Shown here: piece after piece, positions 11,033-23,225 of the stretch
Layout of the letters: every line of letters starts with the position of its first letter
How positions within the stretch are numbered: position 1 is the stretch's first letter
DNA from: Physcomitrium patens
Lineage: Eukaryota; Streptophyta; Bryopsida; Funariales; Funariaceae
Assembly (NCBI RefSeq): GCF_000002425.4
Contig: NC_037253.1
Coordinates: 8,799,176-8,863,175 of the forward strand
DNA: 64,000 bases
Direction: 5' to 3'
Program-made: the position numbers and the translations under genes
Notes under the pieces: model-generated
The model's database searches: none
Seen by the model: the letters and a program-made list of their open reading frames with translations, nothing else
Told to the model about the DNA's origin: nothing

Positions 11033-11430
11033 TGTTAGGGACATAGTCCTTAGAACCTTCTAGAGACAAGTTTCTAGAACCTTCTAGAAGCAAGTCTCTA
11101 GAACCTTCTAGAAGCTTCTTAATTGATAGAAGATGTTAAGAACATAGTCCTTAGAACCTTCTAGAGACAAGTTTCTAGAACCTTCTAGAAGTAAGTCTCT
11201 GGAACCTTATAGAAGCTTTCTAGTTGGTAGAAGTTGCTTGAGAAGCTTTTTAAATAAGAATATATATTAGAATCGAGGCTGAAGAGTTCTTTAGTCTCGA
11301 CAACACATCTCTTAGAGCTCTAGCTCACCTCTCTAGTGTTGTTCTTGTATTCATCTGATTAATCTAGTTCTTGCCAGTTCTTCTTGAACTTCTTGTTAGA
11401 TCTCGAGCCTATATTTTTGTGTCCGTGACA
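11033..11430 (+). repeat. H 3' LTR (398 bp)
   Basis: It starts TGTTAGGG directly after the polypurine tract and ends GTCCGTGACA. It contains a near-perfect direct duplication of about 101 bp at its left end (11033 and 11134). A TATATATT box with flanks lies near 11269. The base after it begins a truncated LTR of element A. Confidence 0.8.
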
Positions 11431-11696
11431 ATGTATTGATTTTGCAAGACACATATCTTAACTTACAAAGTAAGATTTTTATATGTATGCCATATAATTA
11501 ACTTGTTCTGCAAGCTATCAACATGTGATTAACTTTTTGATCAAGTTTCTAACCTGTAAACATATGTAAAGTCAAAATAGCATCTATGAAGCTTTAAGGA
11601 AGCATGTCTAAAAAATATTATGAAATAAATCTATTTTTATCTACTTCTATATAAACATATAGGTAAATATTAGAGTAAATATGTATGTCTATGATA
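11431..11696 (-). repeat. A left LTR, truncated
   Basis: It matches the right LTR from 21608 to 21873, so its first 252 bp are missing here. The missing part should lie upstream of element H, outside the window. Confidence 0.75.
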
Positions 11697-14600
11697 TTAT
11701 CTCTTCTTTTGGAGATGAGTTCCAAGAAGAACAGACTTTATATGTTGAGAAAATTTAAAATACGACAAATTATGTTTGTCACATATTTTGATCTTTGTTT
11801 TCTTTGAAGAGCATTGATAGGTCCTCTCAGCTATGAATAATGTCTTATATTAATATAAGAAGACCACCTTGTTATTTGATTGTTGTTGAGGCCTTTATAA
11901 CTTCAAATAAAACATTTGGAACACCACCAAGAATTATTACTACCTCCAATGAAATGACCAAATATTATGAGTCTCTTTCAAGGTCGTAATACCAAACATA
12001 TTATATTTTGTGATCTATTTGAAGAAAAACTTGTCATCTTTAAAAATCTTCATCTCAATTATGTCATCTTGAAGGTTGTCACAATTGCAATGTCTCATTT
12101 GGTAAGTCAACAAATCATAGCTCTTGATTTAAATCCACTAGTTGTTAGTTCTCTATTTCTTTAATCTCACAAATATATAAAAGCTATAAATAAAGGTAGA
12201 AGGTAGTATACTATCTTCTTTAAAACTTATTTCTTTTATAGTGAAGATTTGCTATTTTTTATCTTGATTTTGATGGATATTATTGATAAAAAGCCTCAAC
12301 TCTCTTTGCTACATTTGCAAGATTTTTGGCTGGCTTCCATGTGCATTTACTAATATTATATCCACACAAATAAACAAGATATTTCAACCTATTTCAGCAT
12401 TTTCTTGAATCTAAGACTTCTTCTATTTCGAACTCTTTATTATTATGCACTTCTATAGGAGAAGATCACGTTTATTTTCTTCTTGAGATATTCACTATCT
12501 TATATGACTTAAAAAAAAAGAGATGTAAAATATGGAATAGATCTTCTTAGACTTCGATAGATATAATCGATAAGCAAAAAGATTGATTTGTTTACAAATA
12601 GAAAAAGGTCCAAACCTATGATAGTCAAATTTGTTACAAAGACAAATAGTCTTGATATTACGATGGAATAATCATACTTTATCACCCATGTTGAATTGTG
12701 GTTGTTCTTTGTAATAGGCATCCACATTGATCTTTTGTTGTTCTTGAGCTTTCTTTAACTATGCCTTCATTGTTGCATGTAACTTTGACAAACAATTTAC
12801 TAAATCTTCTATTGTAAGATTATCAACTTTTAAAAAGTCAAAAGTATCAAGTTGTAGATAATAACTATAATTAGAAAAGAAATATGTTTGTTGAATAGAA
12901 GAGTATATTAAATTTTTGTATGCAAATTTTACCAATGGCAAAAGAATTATCTAATTATCTTAATGATAATTAATAGTACACTTCAAATACTACTCTAAAA
13001 CTTAATTCAATCCTTTCATTTGTTCATCAATTTGAAGATAAAAAGTTGAAGTGAGATTTACATCCACCTTTAAAAACTTAAAAAAGATTCTGTAAAATCT
13101 TGATATAAATTGAATCCCCCTATCAAATATAATATCTTTGGGTAATCAATGATGGTGAGAGATATTATCAAGAAAAAGCTTAGCCGTTTCTTCACTTGTG
13201 ATAAATTTTGTATATGGTATAAAATATGCCATCTTGATAAACAATCTACCATCATGAATATAGAATCATACAAATCTAAGATTAGAAGATCTATGATAAA
13301 ATCCATAGAAACAGTAGACCATGGTTATCTCGAAAGAGGTAATGGTTGAAAAATTCCATAAGATTGATGACAAGGAATTTTGGATCTTGAAAAAATATCA
13401 CATGATTGTACAAAGTATTGACTAGATTCTATATTTGAAGCCATCAAAAATCTCTACATATTAGTTCTAAAGTCTTATTGTATCCAAAATGTTCAGTTGC
13501 TGAAAAGTCATGACAAGCTTAAAAAATACATAATCATGCCCCGCCTTCTGGAATGTATAATTTTTTTTCAAAATAGACTAGGTTGTTTTTAAATTCAAAC
13601 TTAGAAGTATCAAAAAATTTAAAAGAATTATTCTTGATATCATGGACAAGAAGGTCAAAGAATATACTTCATTAAATTTGATTGACAAAGGTTGAATCAA
13701 TAGTCAATATTGATTTTATTGCTCAAAGATAAAAATATTCCTGCTTCAAGAGAATTGTTCTTTATTGATCAAAAGATGCATCTCTTTCTTTTGGTGCAAG
13801 ATAAGAATATCTAGAAAGGGCATTTGCCAAAACTTATTATTTTTTGGATTGATTATTAATCTTCAGATCAAATCTCAATAAAGACATGCTCTAACGAGCT
13901 TCGCAATGATTCAAAATACATGTCAATATGAAGTATTTGAGATTTTCGTGATATGTATATATAGTGACTGGACTGAAAGTGCCTTCTAGATAATGATTCT
14001 ATTCTTCAAATGAATCCACAATTGCAAAGAACTCTTTGATATAAATCTCATAATTAATCTTGACTATTGAAATCTTTTTAAAATAGAAAGTTATTGGATG
14101 GAATTTGTTATCTATTCTTATTTGTAATAATATAGCATCCAAAATAAAGTCTGATGCATTTGTTTCTATGAAAAATGCTTTTAAAAAGTCAACATATAGT
14201 ATAGGATTGGGAGAAAAATAATTTTTTTAAAGCATCAAATAATGCTTTGACTTCTTTATTGCACTCAAGTTTGTCTTTATAAGTCAACGTTTAAGTGGAG
14301 CTACAATTTGAAAAAAATTCTTGATGAAGATCTAATAGTAATTGGCAAAGTTCAAAAAGCATTGCAGATCTCTTATTGTTCTTAGAATCTTCTAATCCAT
14401 AATAGTTTGGACCTTCTTCAGATCCATCATTAGTCCTTTGTTGGAAATGATGTATTTTAGGAAGTCAACTTAAATAATGTGGAATACATATTTTTTTAAC
14501 TTGATATATAATCTTGCATCTCTAAGTTTTTATAATGCATGACAAACATGGACTTCATGCTCTTTTGTGTTCTTAGAGTAGATTAAGATGTCGTCAAAAC

Positions 14601-15697
14601 AACACACAATAAAATCATCAAAAAATTCATAAAAATAACATTCATCATATTTTAAAAAGTAATTGGAGCATTTGTAAGTCCAAAAGGCATAACATTATAT
14701 TCAAAATATCCATACTTAATTCAAAATATAGTTTTTTTTATTTATTCCCTTCTTTAATATATACTAGATTATATGTTTCTTATAGATCTATTTTTGTATA
14801 GATCTTTGCTTGATTAAATTAATCAAAAAGTCCTAAAATCAAAAGTAGAAGATACTTATTTTTGATGGTGATCTTTTTGAATCCTTAATACTATACACAC
14901 ATCCACAAAATTTTTTTTTTTTTCTTCACAAATAAGATAGGAGCCTTAGTTAGAGATTTAAAATGGTGTATAAAATTCTTAGCCAAATTTTCATCAATAT
15001 TTTCCTTGAGTGTAGCTAACTTATTTTGTGATAGGCTATAAATTGATCCAAATGGTGGTCGAGCTCCTTCTTAATGATTAATAGAACAATTATAAAAATG
15101 ATGCTTTCCAAGAATATATTCATTCTTCTTTTCAAAAACATCCTGGAAATCTTAATATTGACTAAGCATATTACTTGACATCTTTCGACCATCAAAAATA
15201 GATGTGGCATATATAGCAAAAGATGACCCTTCTTTAACAACATGCATGAAAGCTCTTGTACCTATCAATAAGAGTTTGTATATATTAGACTTATATATTT
15301 TTATTTGATTAATAAGATTTTGGATTAAACTATTAGAAAAATTAAGATTACAAGAAATCCAATCTATGTAAAGATTATATCTTTTTAATAAAGATAATCC
15401 TAAAATTATCGAATTAGATACAAATATTATTACATTAAATATTACTATACTGTTATGATCTTTAAATGTTATATCTAAAAAATCAATCTCATGTGCAACA
15501 TCTCCAAAAGATAGCAAACGACCATCTATATTTTTTACATGTATGGATTTAGTTTTCTTGACTAACAATATCTCTTTTTTTTTGATAAAATCTTTGTTTA
15601 TAAAATAGGCTGAGGCTCTTGAATCTAACAAAGCTAAGACTTTGAAATTTTTTGGTCCTAAATAAATTTCTATTGTAAAATAAGGTAAAAAATCTAA
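11697..15697 (-). pseudogene. A internal coding remnants (third frame, integrase, reverse transcriptase, protease)
   Basis: Decayed but recognisable on the minus strand. The third-frame region lies at about 11800-12180, integrase core with MDFIIDLL and VDCLSRWH blocks at 13070-13306, a later integrase piece with FSNYSYY at 12759-12941, a reverse transcriptase region at about 14400-15000, and protease with LLDSRASAYFI at about 15600-15640. The protease catalytic Asp-Ser-Gly has become Asp-Ser-Arg. Stops and frameshifts occur throughout and the base composition is strongly AT. Confidence 0.7.
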
Positions 15698-18600
15698 GGA
15701 GAGAATATGACCTTTAGTATGAATTATGCAAGATTTCAACTGCACAATCTGTATTGTAGCTGAAAAATTCATTTTTTGATACATTATCTTCTTTGGTAAC
15801 CATGCTTCTAATTTTGTGGTTGTTTTGTTTCTTTGGATAATGTTGAATAGTGGATTTAGCTTCTTCACAATATAAGCATAAACCTTCTTAATGCTGTGGA
15901 GACTTTTTCTACTTCTTGAAGAATTTAAAAATTATTGTATCAATTTCCATTGGTTCTCGCCTTAATGAATAAGTTTTTGAAAACTTGAGAATTGTCGTCA
16001 ATATTTGACTTTTTTCTTTTTAGTCGAGTCTTTGTTCTTGAAGTCTTTTAAATAATTGATTATTGCATGTAATGGCTTGAGCAATAAATTATTTGAAAGA
16101 TTCTATCTTTTACATTCTACCTTTCTACTTTTAGAGAGATGACAAGCTCATAAAGATTTGTTATTGTTGCAAATCTATTCTCACTTCTACTGAGAGTAGC
16201 ATCCATAATCTTTCCTTCCATAGATAATTCAAAAAAATTCAAAAGTTAGATTAGAGGACAATAATTTGTACCCTCTAATATCAAATAAAAATTTCTAAAA
16301 AGAAAGGTAATCTACTATTTTTTTTGAAAAAATCAATGTTAAAAAATAACATTATTTGTTTAAAGGTGGATAGTTTGCAACCTTAAAAATACAACAATAG
16401 AAGTGGAATAATCCACTCACTTCTAAAACAAGACAAAAAAAATAAGTCAATACTCTTATCAAACTGTCAAGGATATGAATCTTGAAAAAAGAAAGCCTCA
16501 ATACACTCTTGTGGAGAGAATATGACCTTTAGTATGAATTATGCAAGATTTCAACTGCACAATCTGTATTGTAGCTGAAAAATTCATTTTTTGATACATT
16601 ATCTTCTTTGGTAACCATGCTTCTAATTTTGTGGTTGTTTTGTTTCTTTGGATAATGTTGAATAGTGGATTTAGCTTCTTCACAATATAAGCATAAACCT
16701 TCTTAATGCTGTGGAGACTTTTTCTACTTCTTGAAGAATTTAAAAATTATTGTATCAATTTCCATTGGTTCTCGCCTTAATGAATAATTTTTTGAAAACT
16801 TGAGAAATGTCGTCAATATTTGACTTTTTTTCTTTTTAGTCAAGTCTTTGGTTCTTGAAGTCTTTTAAATAATTGATTATTGCATGTAATGGCTTGAGCA
16901 ATAAATTATTTGAAAGATTCTATCTTTTACATTCTACCTTTCTACTTTTAGAGAGATGACAAGCTCATAAAGATTTGTTATTGTTGCAAATCTATTCTCA
17001 CTTCTACTGAGAGTAGCATCCATAATCTTTCCTTCCATAGATAATTCAAAAAAATTCAAAAGTTAGATTAGAGGACAATAATTTTACCCTCTAATATCAA
17101 ATAAAAATTTCTAAAAAGAAAGGTAATCTACTATTTTTTTTGAAAAAATCAATGTTAAAAAATAACATTATTTGTTTAAAGGTGGATAGTTTGCAACCTT
17201 AAAAATACAACAATAGAAGTGGAATAATCCACTCACTTCTAAAACAAGACAAAAAAAATAAGTCAATACTCTTATCAAACTGTCAAGGATATGAATCTGA
17301 AAAAAGAAAGCCTCAATACACTCTTGTGGAGAGAATATGACCTTTAGTATGAATTATGCAAGATTTCAACTGCACAATCTGTATTGTAGCTGAAAAATTC
17401 ATTTTTTGATACATTATCTTCTTTGGTAACCATGCTTCTAATTTTGTGGTTGTTTTGTTTCTTTGGATAATGTTGAATAGTGGATTTAGCTTCTTCACAA
17501 TATAAGCATAAACCTTCTTAATGCTGTGGAGACATTTTCTACTTCTTGAAGAATTTAAAAATTATTGTATCAATTTCCATTGGTTCTCGCCTTAATGAAT
17601 AAGTTTTTGAAAACTTGAGAATTGTCGTCAATATTTGACTTTTTTCTTTTTAGTCGAGTCTTTGTTCTTGAAGTCTTTTAAATAATTGATTATTGCATGT
17701 AATGGCTTGAGCAATAAATTATTTGAAAGATTCTATCTTTTACATTCTACCTTTCTACTTTTAGAGAGATGACAAGCTCATAAAGATTTGTTATTGTTGC
17801 AAATCTATTCTCACTTCTACTGAGAGTAGCATCCATAATCTTTCCTTCCATAGATAATTCAAAAAAATTCAAAAGTTAGATTAGAGGACAATAATTTGTA
17901 CCCTCTAATATCAAATAAAAATTTCTAAAAAGAAAGGTAATCTACTATTTTTTTTGAAAAAATCAATGTTAAAAATAACATTATTTGTTTAAAGAGTGGA
18001 TAGGTTTGCAACCTTAAAAATACAACAATAGAAGTGGAATAATCCACTCACTTCTAAAACAAGACAAAAAAAATAAGTCAATACTCTTATCAAACTGTCA
18101 AGGATATGAATCTTGAAAAAAGAAAGCCTCAATACACTCTTGTGGAGAGAATATGACCTTTAGTATGAATTATGCAAGATTTCAACTGCACAATCTGTAT
18201 TGTAGCTGAAAAATTCATTTTTTGATACATTATCTTCTTTGGTAACCATGCTTCTAATTTTGTGGTTGTATTGTTTCTTTGGATAATGTTGAATAGTGGA
18301 TTTAGCTTCTTCACAATATAAGCATAAACCTTCTTAATGCTGTGGAGACTTTTTCTACTTCTTGAAGAATTTAAAAATTATTGTATCAATTTCCATTGGT
18401 TCTCGCCTTAATGAATAAGTTTTTGAAAACTTGAGAATTGTCGTCAATATTTGACTTTTTTCTTTTTAGTCGAGTCTTTGTTCTTGAAGTCTTTTAAATA
18501 ATTGATTATTGCATGTAATGGCTTGAGCAATAAATTATTTGAAAGATTCTATCTTTTACATTCTACCTTTCTACTTTTAGAGAGATGACAAGCTCATAAA

Positions 18601-21403
18601 GATTTGTTATTGTTGCAAATCTATTCTCACTTCTACTGAGAGTAGCATCCATAATCTTTCCTTCCATAGATAATTCAAAAAAATTCAAAAGTTAGATTAG
18701 AGGACAATAATTTGTACCCTCTAATATCAAATAAAAATTTCTAAAAAGAAAGGTAATCTACTATTTTTTTTGAAAAAATCAATGTTAAAAAATAACATTA
18801 TTTGTTTAAAGGTGGATAGTTTGCAACCTTAAAAATACAACAATAGAAGTGGAATAATCCACTCACTTCTAAAACAAGACAAAAAAAATAAGTCAATACT
18901 CTTATCAAACTGTCAAGGATATGAATCTTGAAAAAAGAAAGCCTCAATACACTCTTGTGGAGAGAATATGACCTTTAGTATGAATTATGCAAGATTTCAA
19001 CTGCACAATCTGTATTGTAGCTGAAAAATTCATTTTTTGATACATTATCTTCTTTGGTAACCATGCTTCTAATTTTGTGGTTGTTTTGTTTCTTTGGATA
19101 ATGTTGAATAGTGGATTTAGCTTCTTCACAATATAAGCATAAACCTTCTTAATGCTGTGGAGACTTTTTCTACTTCTTGAAGAATTTAAAAATTATTGTA
19201 TCAATTTCCATTGGTTCTCGCCTTAATGAATAAGTTTTTGAAAACTTGAGAATTGTCGTCAATATTTGACTTTTTTCTTTTTAGTCGAGTCTTTGTTCTT
19301 GAAGTCTTTTAAATAATTGATTATTGCATGTAATGGCTTGAGCAATAAATTATTTGAAAGATTCTATCTTTTACATTCTACCTTTCTACTTTTAGAGAGA
19401 TGACAAGCTCATAAAGATTTGTTATTGTTGCAAATCTATTCTCACTTCTACTGAGAGTAGCATCCATAATCTTTCCTTCCATAGATAATTCAAAAAAATT
19501 CAAAAGTTAGATTAGAGGACAATAATTTGTACCCTCTAATATCAAATAAAAATTTCTAAAAAGAAAGGTAATCTACTATTTTTTTTGAAAAAATCAATGT
19601 TAAAAAATAACATTATTTGTTTAAAGGTGGATAGTTTGCAACCTTAAAAATACAACAATAGAAGTGGAATAATCCACTCACTTCTAAAACAAGACAAAAA
19701 AAATAAGTCAATACTCTTATCAAACTGTCAAGGATATGAATCTTGAAAAAAGAAAGCCTCAATACACTCTTGTGGAGAGAATATGACCTTTAGTATGAAT
19801 TATGCAAGATTTCAACTGCACAATCTGTATTGTAGCTGAAAAATTCATTTTTTGATACATTATCTTCTTTGGTAACCATGCTTCTAATTTTGTGGTTGTT
19901 TTGTTTCTTTGGATAATGTTGAATAGTGGATTTAGCTTCTTCACAATATAAGCATAAACCTTCTTAATGCTGTGGAGACTTTTTCTACTTCTTGAAGAAT
20001 TTAAAAATTATTGTATCAATTTCCATTGGTTCTCGCCTTAATGAATAAGTTTTTGAAAACTTGAGAATTGTCGTCAATATTTGACTTTTTTCTTTTTAGT
20101 CGAGTCTTTGTTCTTGAAGTCTTTTAAATAATTGATTATTGCATGTAATGGCTTGAGCAATAAATTATTTGAAAGATTCTATCTTTTACATTCTACCTTT
20201 CTACTTTTAGAGAGATGACAAGCTCATAAAGATTTGTTATTGTTGCAAATCTATTCTCACTTCTACTGAGAGTAGCATCCATAATCTTTCCTTCCATAGA
20301 TAATTCAAAAAAATTCAAAAGTTAGATTAGAGGACAATAATTTGTACCCTCTAATATCAAATAAAAATTTCTAAAAAGAAAGGTAATCTACTATTTTTTT
20401 TGAAAAAATCAATGTTAAAAAATAACATTATTTGTTTAAAGGTGGATAGTTTGCAACCTTAAAAATACAACAATAGAAGTGGAATAATCCACTCACTTCT
20501 AAAACAAGACAAAAAAAATAAGTCAATACTCTTATCAAACTGTCAAGGATATGAATCTTGAAAAAAGAAAGCCTCAATACACTCTTGTGGAGAGAATATG
20601 ACCTTTAGTATGAATTATGCAAGATTTCAACTGCACAATCTGTATTGTAGCTGAAAAATTCATTTTTTGATACATTATCTTCTTTGGTAACCATGCTTCT
20701 AATTTTGTGGTTGTTTTGTTTCTTTGGATAATGTTGAATAGTGGATTTAGCTTCTTCACAATATAAGCATAAACCTTCTTAATGCTGTGGAGACTTTTTC
20801 TACTTCTTGAAGAATTTAAAAATTATTGTATCAATTTCCATTGGTTCTCGCCTTAATGAATAAGTTTTTGAAAACTTGAGAATTGTCGTCAATATTTGAC
20901 TTTTTTCTTTTTAGTCGAGTCTTTGTTCTTGAAGTCTTTTAAATAATTGATTATTGCATGTAATGGCTTGAGCAATAAATTATTTGAAAGATTCTATCTT
21001 TTACATTCTACCTTTCTACTTTTAGAGAGATGACAAGCTCATAAAGATTTGTTATTGTTGCAAATCTATTCTCACTTCTACTGAGAGTAGCATCCATAAT
21101 CTTTCCTTCCATAGATAATTCAAAAAAATTCAAAAGTTAGATTAGAGGACAATAATTTGTACCCTCTAATATCAAATAAAAATTCCTAAAAAGAAAGGTA
21201 ATCTACTATTTTTTTTGAAAAAATCAATGTTAAAAAATAACATTATTTGTTTAAAGGTGGATAGTTTGCAACCTTAAAAATACAACAATAGAAGTGGAAT
21301 AATCCACTCACTTCTAAAACAAGACAAAAAAAATAAGTTAATACTCTTATCAAACTATCAAGGATATGAATCTTGAAAAAAGAAAGCCTCAATACACTCT
21401 TGT
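15698..21403 (-). repeat. Seven-copy tandem array, 815-bp unit
   Basis: The unit start GGAGAGAATATGACC recurs at 15698, 16513, 17328, 18144, 18959, 19774 and 20589. Spacing is 815 bp except one of 816. Copies are nearly identical; the second and third carry a handful of indels (for example around 16787-16850, 17082 and 17975-18010). In minus-strand order each unit contains the first 48 bp of the LTR, the leader, the start of gag, a gag with an internal deletion, the gag end with its zinc-knuckle region, and the first part of protease. The junction between units joins LTR sequence (...CACTCTTGTG) to protease sequence (GAGAGAATATG). Confidence 0.95.
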
Positions 21404-21873
21404 GTCATTCAAAAGAACTAAAAAGTCACTCAAAGATGATATGATATTAAACTAGAATGGCTATTACCAAAGACAAGAAAACTAAAAAGTCTTGAAACAC
21501 GACTAAAGATTAGAAAGGCGTTAAGAAGAGTGAAAAAGGCTTTGTTCTTGCTTCCATATATACTCTTAACTAAGAACTACATGGTGATGTCCTATAAGAC
21601 TTTTAAAACGTGTTGACTTTGTAAGACACATATCTTAACTTACAAGGCAAGTTTTTTATATGTATGCCATATAATTAGCTTATTCTATAAGCTATCAATA
21701 TGTGATTAACTTATTGATCAAGTTTCTAACCTATAAACACACATAAAATCAAAGTAGTATCTATAAAGCTTAAAGGAAGCTTGTCTAAAAAATATTATAA
21801 TATAAATCTATTTTTATTTACTTCTACATAATCATATAGGTAAATATTATAATAATTATGTATGTTTGTGATA
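21356..21873 (-). repeat. A right LTR (5' LTR in sense)
   Basis: 518 bp, beginning TATCAAGG (TGTCAAGG in the other copies) and ending TTTGTGATA. It aligns along its length to the LTRs of B and D. Confidence 0.8.
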
Positions 21874-22078
21874 GCATGCATGTGCTAAATATCCAATCAT
21901 CTCATATTTATGGTAAGAATGTATCTTTAATTTTTATTTTTTATTATAATTAGTAATAAAATATTTATTCTTTCTATATGAGTAGAAATAGTTATGACTA
22001 TAATTATCTTGATACTTATGAGTACTTTTTTTATATTTTTATAATTTTTTTTAAAGTTTAAAATATTAAGTACATGAG
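21874..22078. other. Short spacer between elements A and B
   Basis: About 205 bp of AT-rich sequence, the target into which B inserted. Nothing else is recognisable. Confidence 0.6.
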
Positions 22079-22083
22079 CTTTT

Positions 22084-22662
22084 TGTCAAGGACATGAATC
22101 TCAAAGAAAGGGAATCCTCAATACACTCTTCTATCACTGAAGAGAACTAAAAAGTCACTCAAAACGTGATGTAATATTAACTAGAATGGTTATTGCCAAA
22201 AAACAAGAAGACTAGAAAGTCTTGAAACAAGACTAAGACTAGAAAGGCGTTGATAAGAGTGAAGAAGGCTTCACTCTTGCCTCCATAAATACTATCTAAC
22301 TAAGAGCCATGTGGCGATGTCCTATAAGACCTCCAACATGTGTTGACTTTGCTAGTTACATGTCTTATCTTGCAAGGTAAGTTATCTATGTATGTGCCAC
22401 GTAGTTGGCTTGTTCCACAAGCTACTATACAGAGATAACTTGTTCCACAAGCTACTACACAAAGCTAACTTATTCCACAAGCTATCAATACATGGTTAGC
22501 TTTTTGGCCATGTTTCTAACCTACGAACACATCTAAAGTCAAAACCGCATCTATGAACCTTCTAGGAAGCTTCTCTAGAAGACTTTATGAAATTATTCTA
22601 TTTTACTTACTTCTACTTAATCATATAAGTAACTATTGAAGTAAATATATATGTCAGTGACA
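22084..22662 (-). repeat. B left LTR (3' LTR in sense)
   Basis: 579 bp, TGTCAAGG...CAGTGACA. It is 30 bp longer than the right LTR because it carries one extra copy of a 30-bp repeat at 22411-22470. Confidence 0.9.
22411..22500 (-). repeat. 30-bp direct repeats in B left LTR
   Basis: Two full units starting TGTTCCACAAGCT at 22411 and 22441 plus a diverged third at 22471. The right LTR has one full unit at 28147-28176 plus the diverged copy at 28177. Confidence 0.85.
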
Positions 22663-22679
22663 TTACCTCCTCCCCTTCT
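22663..22679 (-). promoter_or_regulatory. B polypurine tract
   Basis: The minus strand reads AGAAGGGGAGGAGGTAA directly before the 3' LTR. Confidence 0.8.
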
Positions 22680-22706
22680 AGAGACGAATTCCACGAATAG
22701 CGGTCT

Positions 22707-23117
22707 TCATATACTGAGGAAGTCCAAGATACAGCGAATTATATTTGCTACATACTTCGATCTTTGCTCTCTTCAAAGATGATTGATAGGTCCTCTCAAC
22801 CATCTATAGAGTCTCATATCAGGGCAAGAAGACCACCCTGTTATTTGGTCATTTTTAAGGCCTTCATAACTTCCTTCAAATAAAACATTTGGAACACCAT
22901 CAAGAGTAGTTCCTACCTCTAATAAAATCACTAAACATCGGAATTCTCTTCCAAGGTTGTGATACCAAAAACGTTGTATCTCACCATCTATTTTAGGAAG
23001 GACATGTCGTTCTTGAGGATCTTCATCTCGATTTAGTCGTCTTAAAGGTTGTAACAATCACAATGTCTTATCTAGTAAGTCTGCAAATGAAAGCTCTTGA
23101 CTTGAATCTGCTAGTTG
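22707..23117 (-). pseudogene. B third reading frame downstream of the chromodomain (unknown protein)
   Basis: A 137-codon frame (23117 to the TGA at 22709-22707) with two internal TGA codons (23060-23058 and 22775-22773). The middle part is open for 94 codons. Its C-terminal 42 codons align without gaps to the third frame of element H: W-S-x7-Y-R-W-L-x-G-P-x-N-H-L, then one position, then R-E-[QE], then a hydrophobic helix ending LDFL in B and IFFL-like in H. No signal peptide or membrane segment is evident, so it is not an envelope-like protein. It ends 28 bp before the polypurine tract. Function unknown. Confidence 0.6.
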
Positions 23118-23225
23118 TTAGTGCTCTATCTCATCACAAATACACAAAAGCTACAATGAAAGATAGAAGGTAGAATGTTATTTTCCTTTGATCTTGTTTC
23201 TTTTATAGTAAAGATTTGTTATTCT

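Larger units (their letters stand above)
1..11430 (+). mobile_element. Element H: Ty3/gypsy chromovirus, 5' part outside window, interrupted by element N
   Basis: The visible part runs in sense order RNase H, integrase zinc finger, integrase core, chromodomain, an extra 3' reading frame, a polypurine tract and a 3' LTR ending at 11430. Element N (1719-10275) splits it between integrase and chromodomain. Stops in the coding parts look like single transitions, for example TGG to TAG at 754 and CGA to TGA at 1522. The 5' LTR, gag, protease and most of reverse transcriptase must lie upstream of the window. Its 3' LTR abuts a truncated LTR of element A, so H appears to have inserted into A. Confidence 0.85.
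11431..21873 (-). mobile_element. Element A: old Ty3/gypsy chromovirus of the B/D family, with internal tandem array
   Basis: The right LTR is 21356-21873; the left LTR survives only as its last 266 bp (11431-11696) because element H inserted into it. Nucleotide similarity to B runs collinearly on the minus strand: third-frame region, chromodomain remnant, integrase, RNase H, reverse transcriptase, protease, gag remnant. Coding is heavily decayed and AT-rich. Between protease and the right LTR the internal sequence is replaced by seven copies of an 815-bp unit. Confidence 0.8.

Noticed and set aside
16498-20759. Repeated 61-codon frames as a gene family
   Set aside because: They are gag remnants repeated by the tandem array.
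15698-21403. CRISPR-like array
   Set aside because: Units are 815 bp, contiguous and identical throughout, with no spacers. This is plant DNA and the unit is a retroelement fragment.
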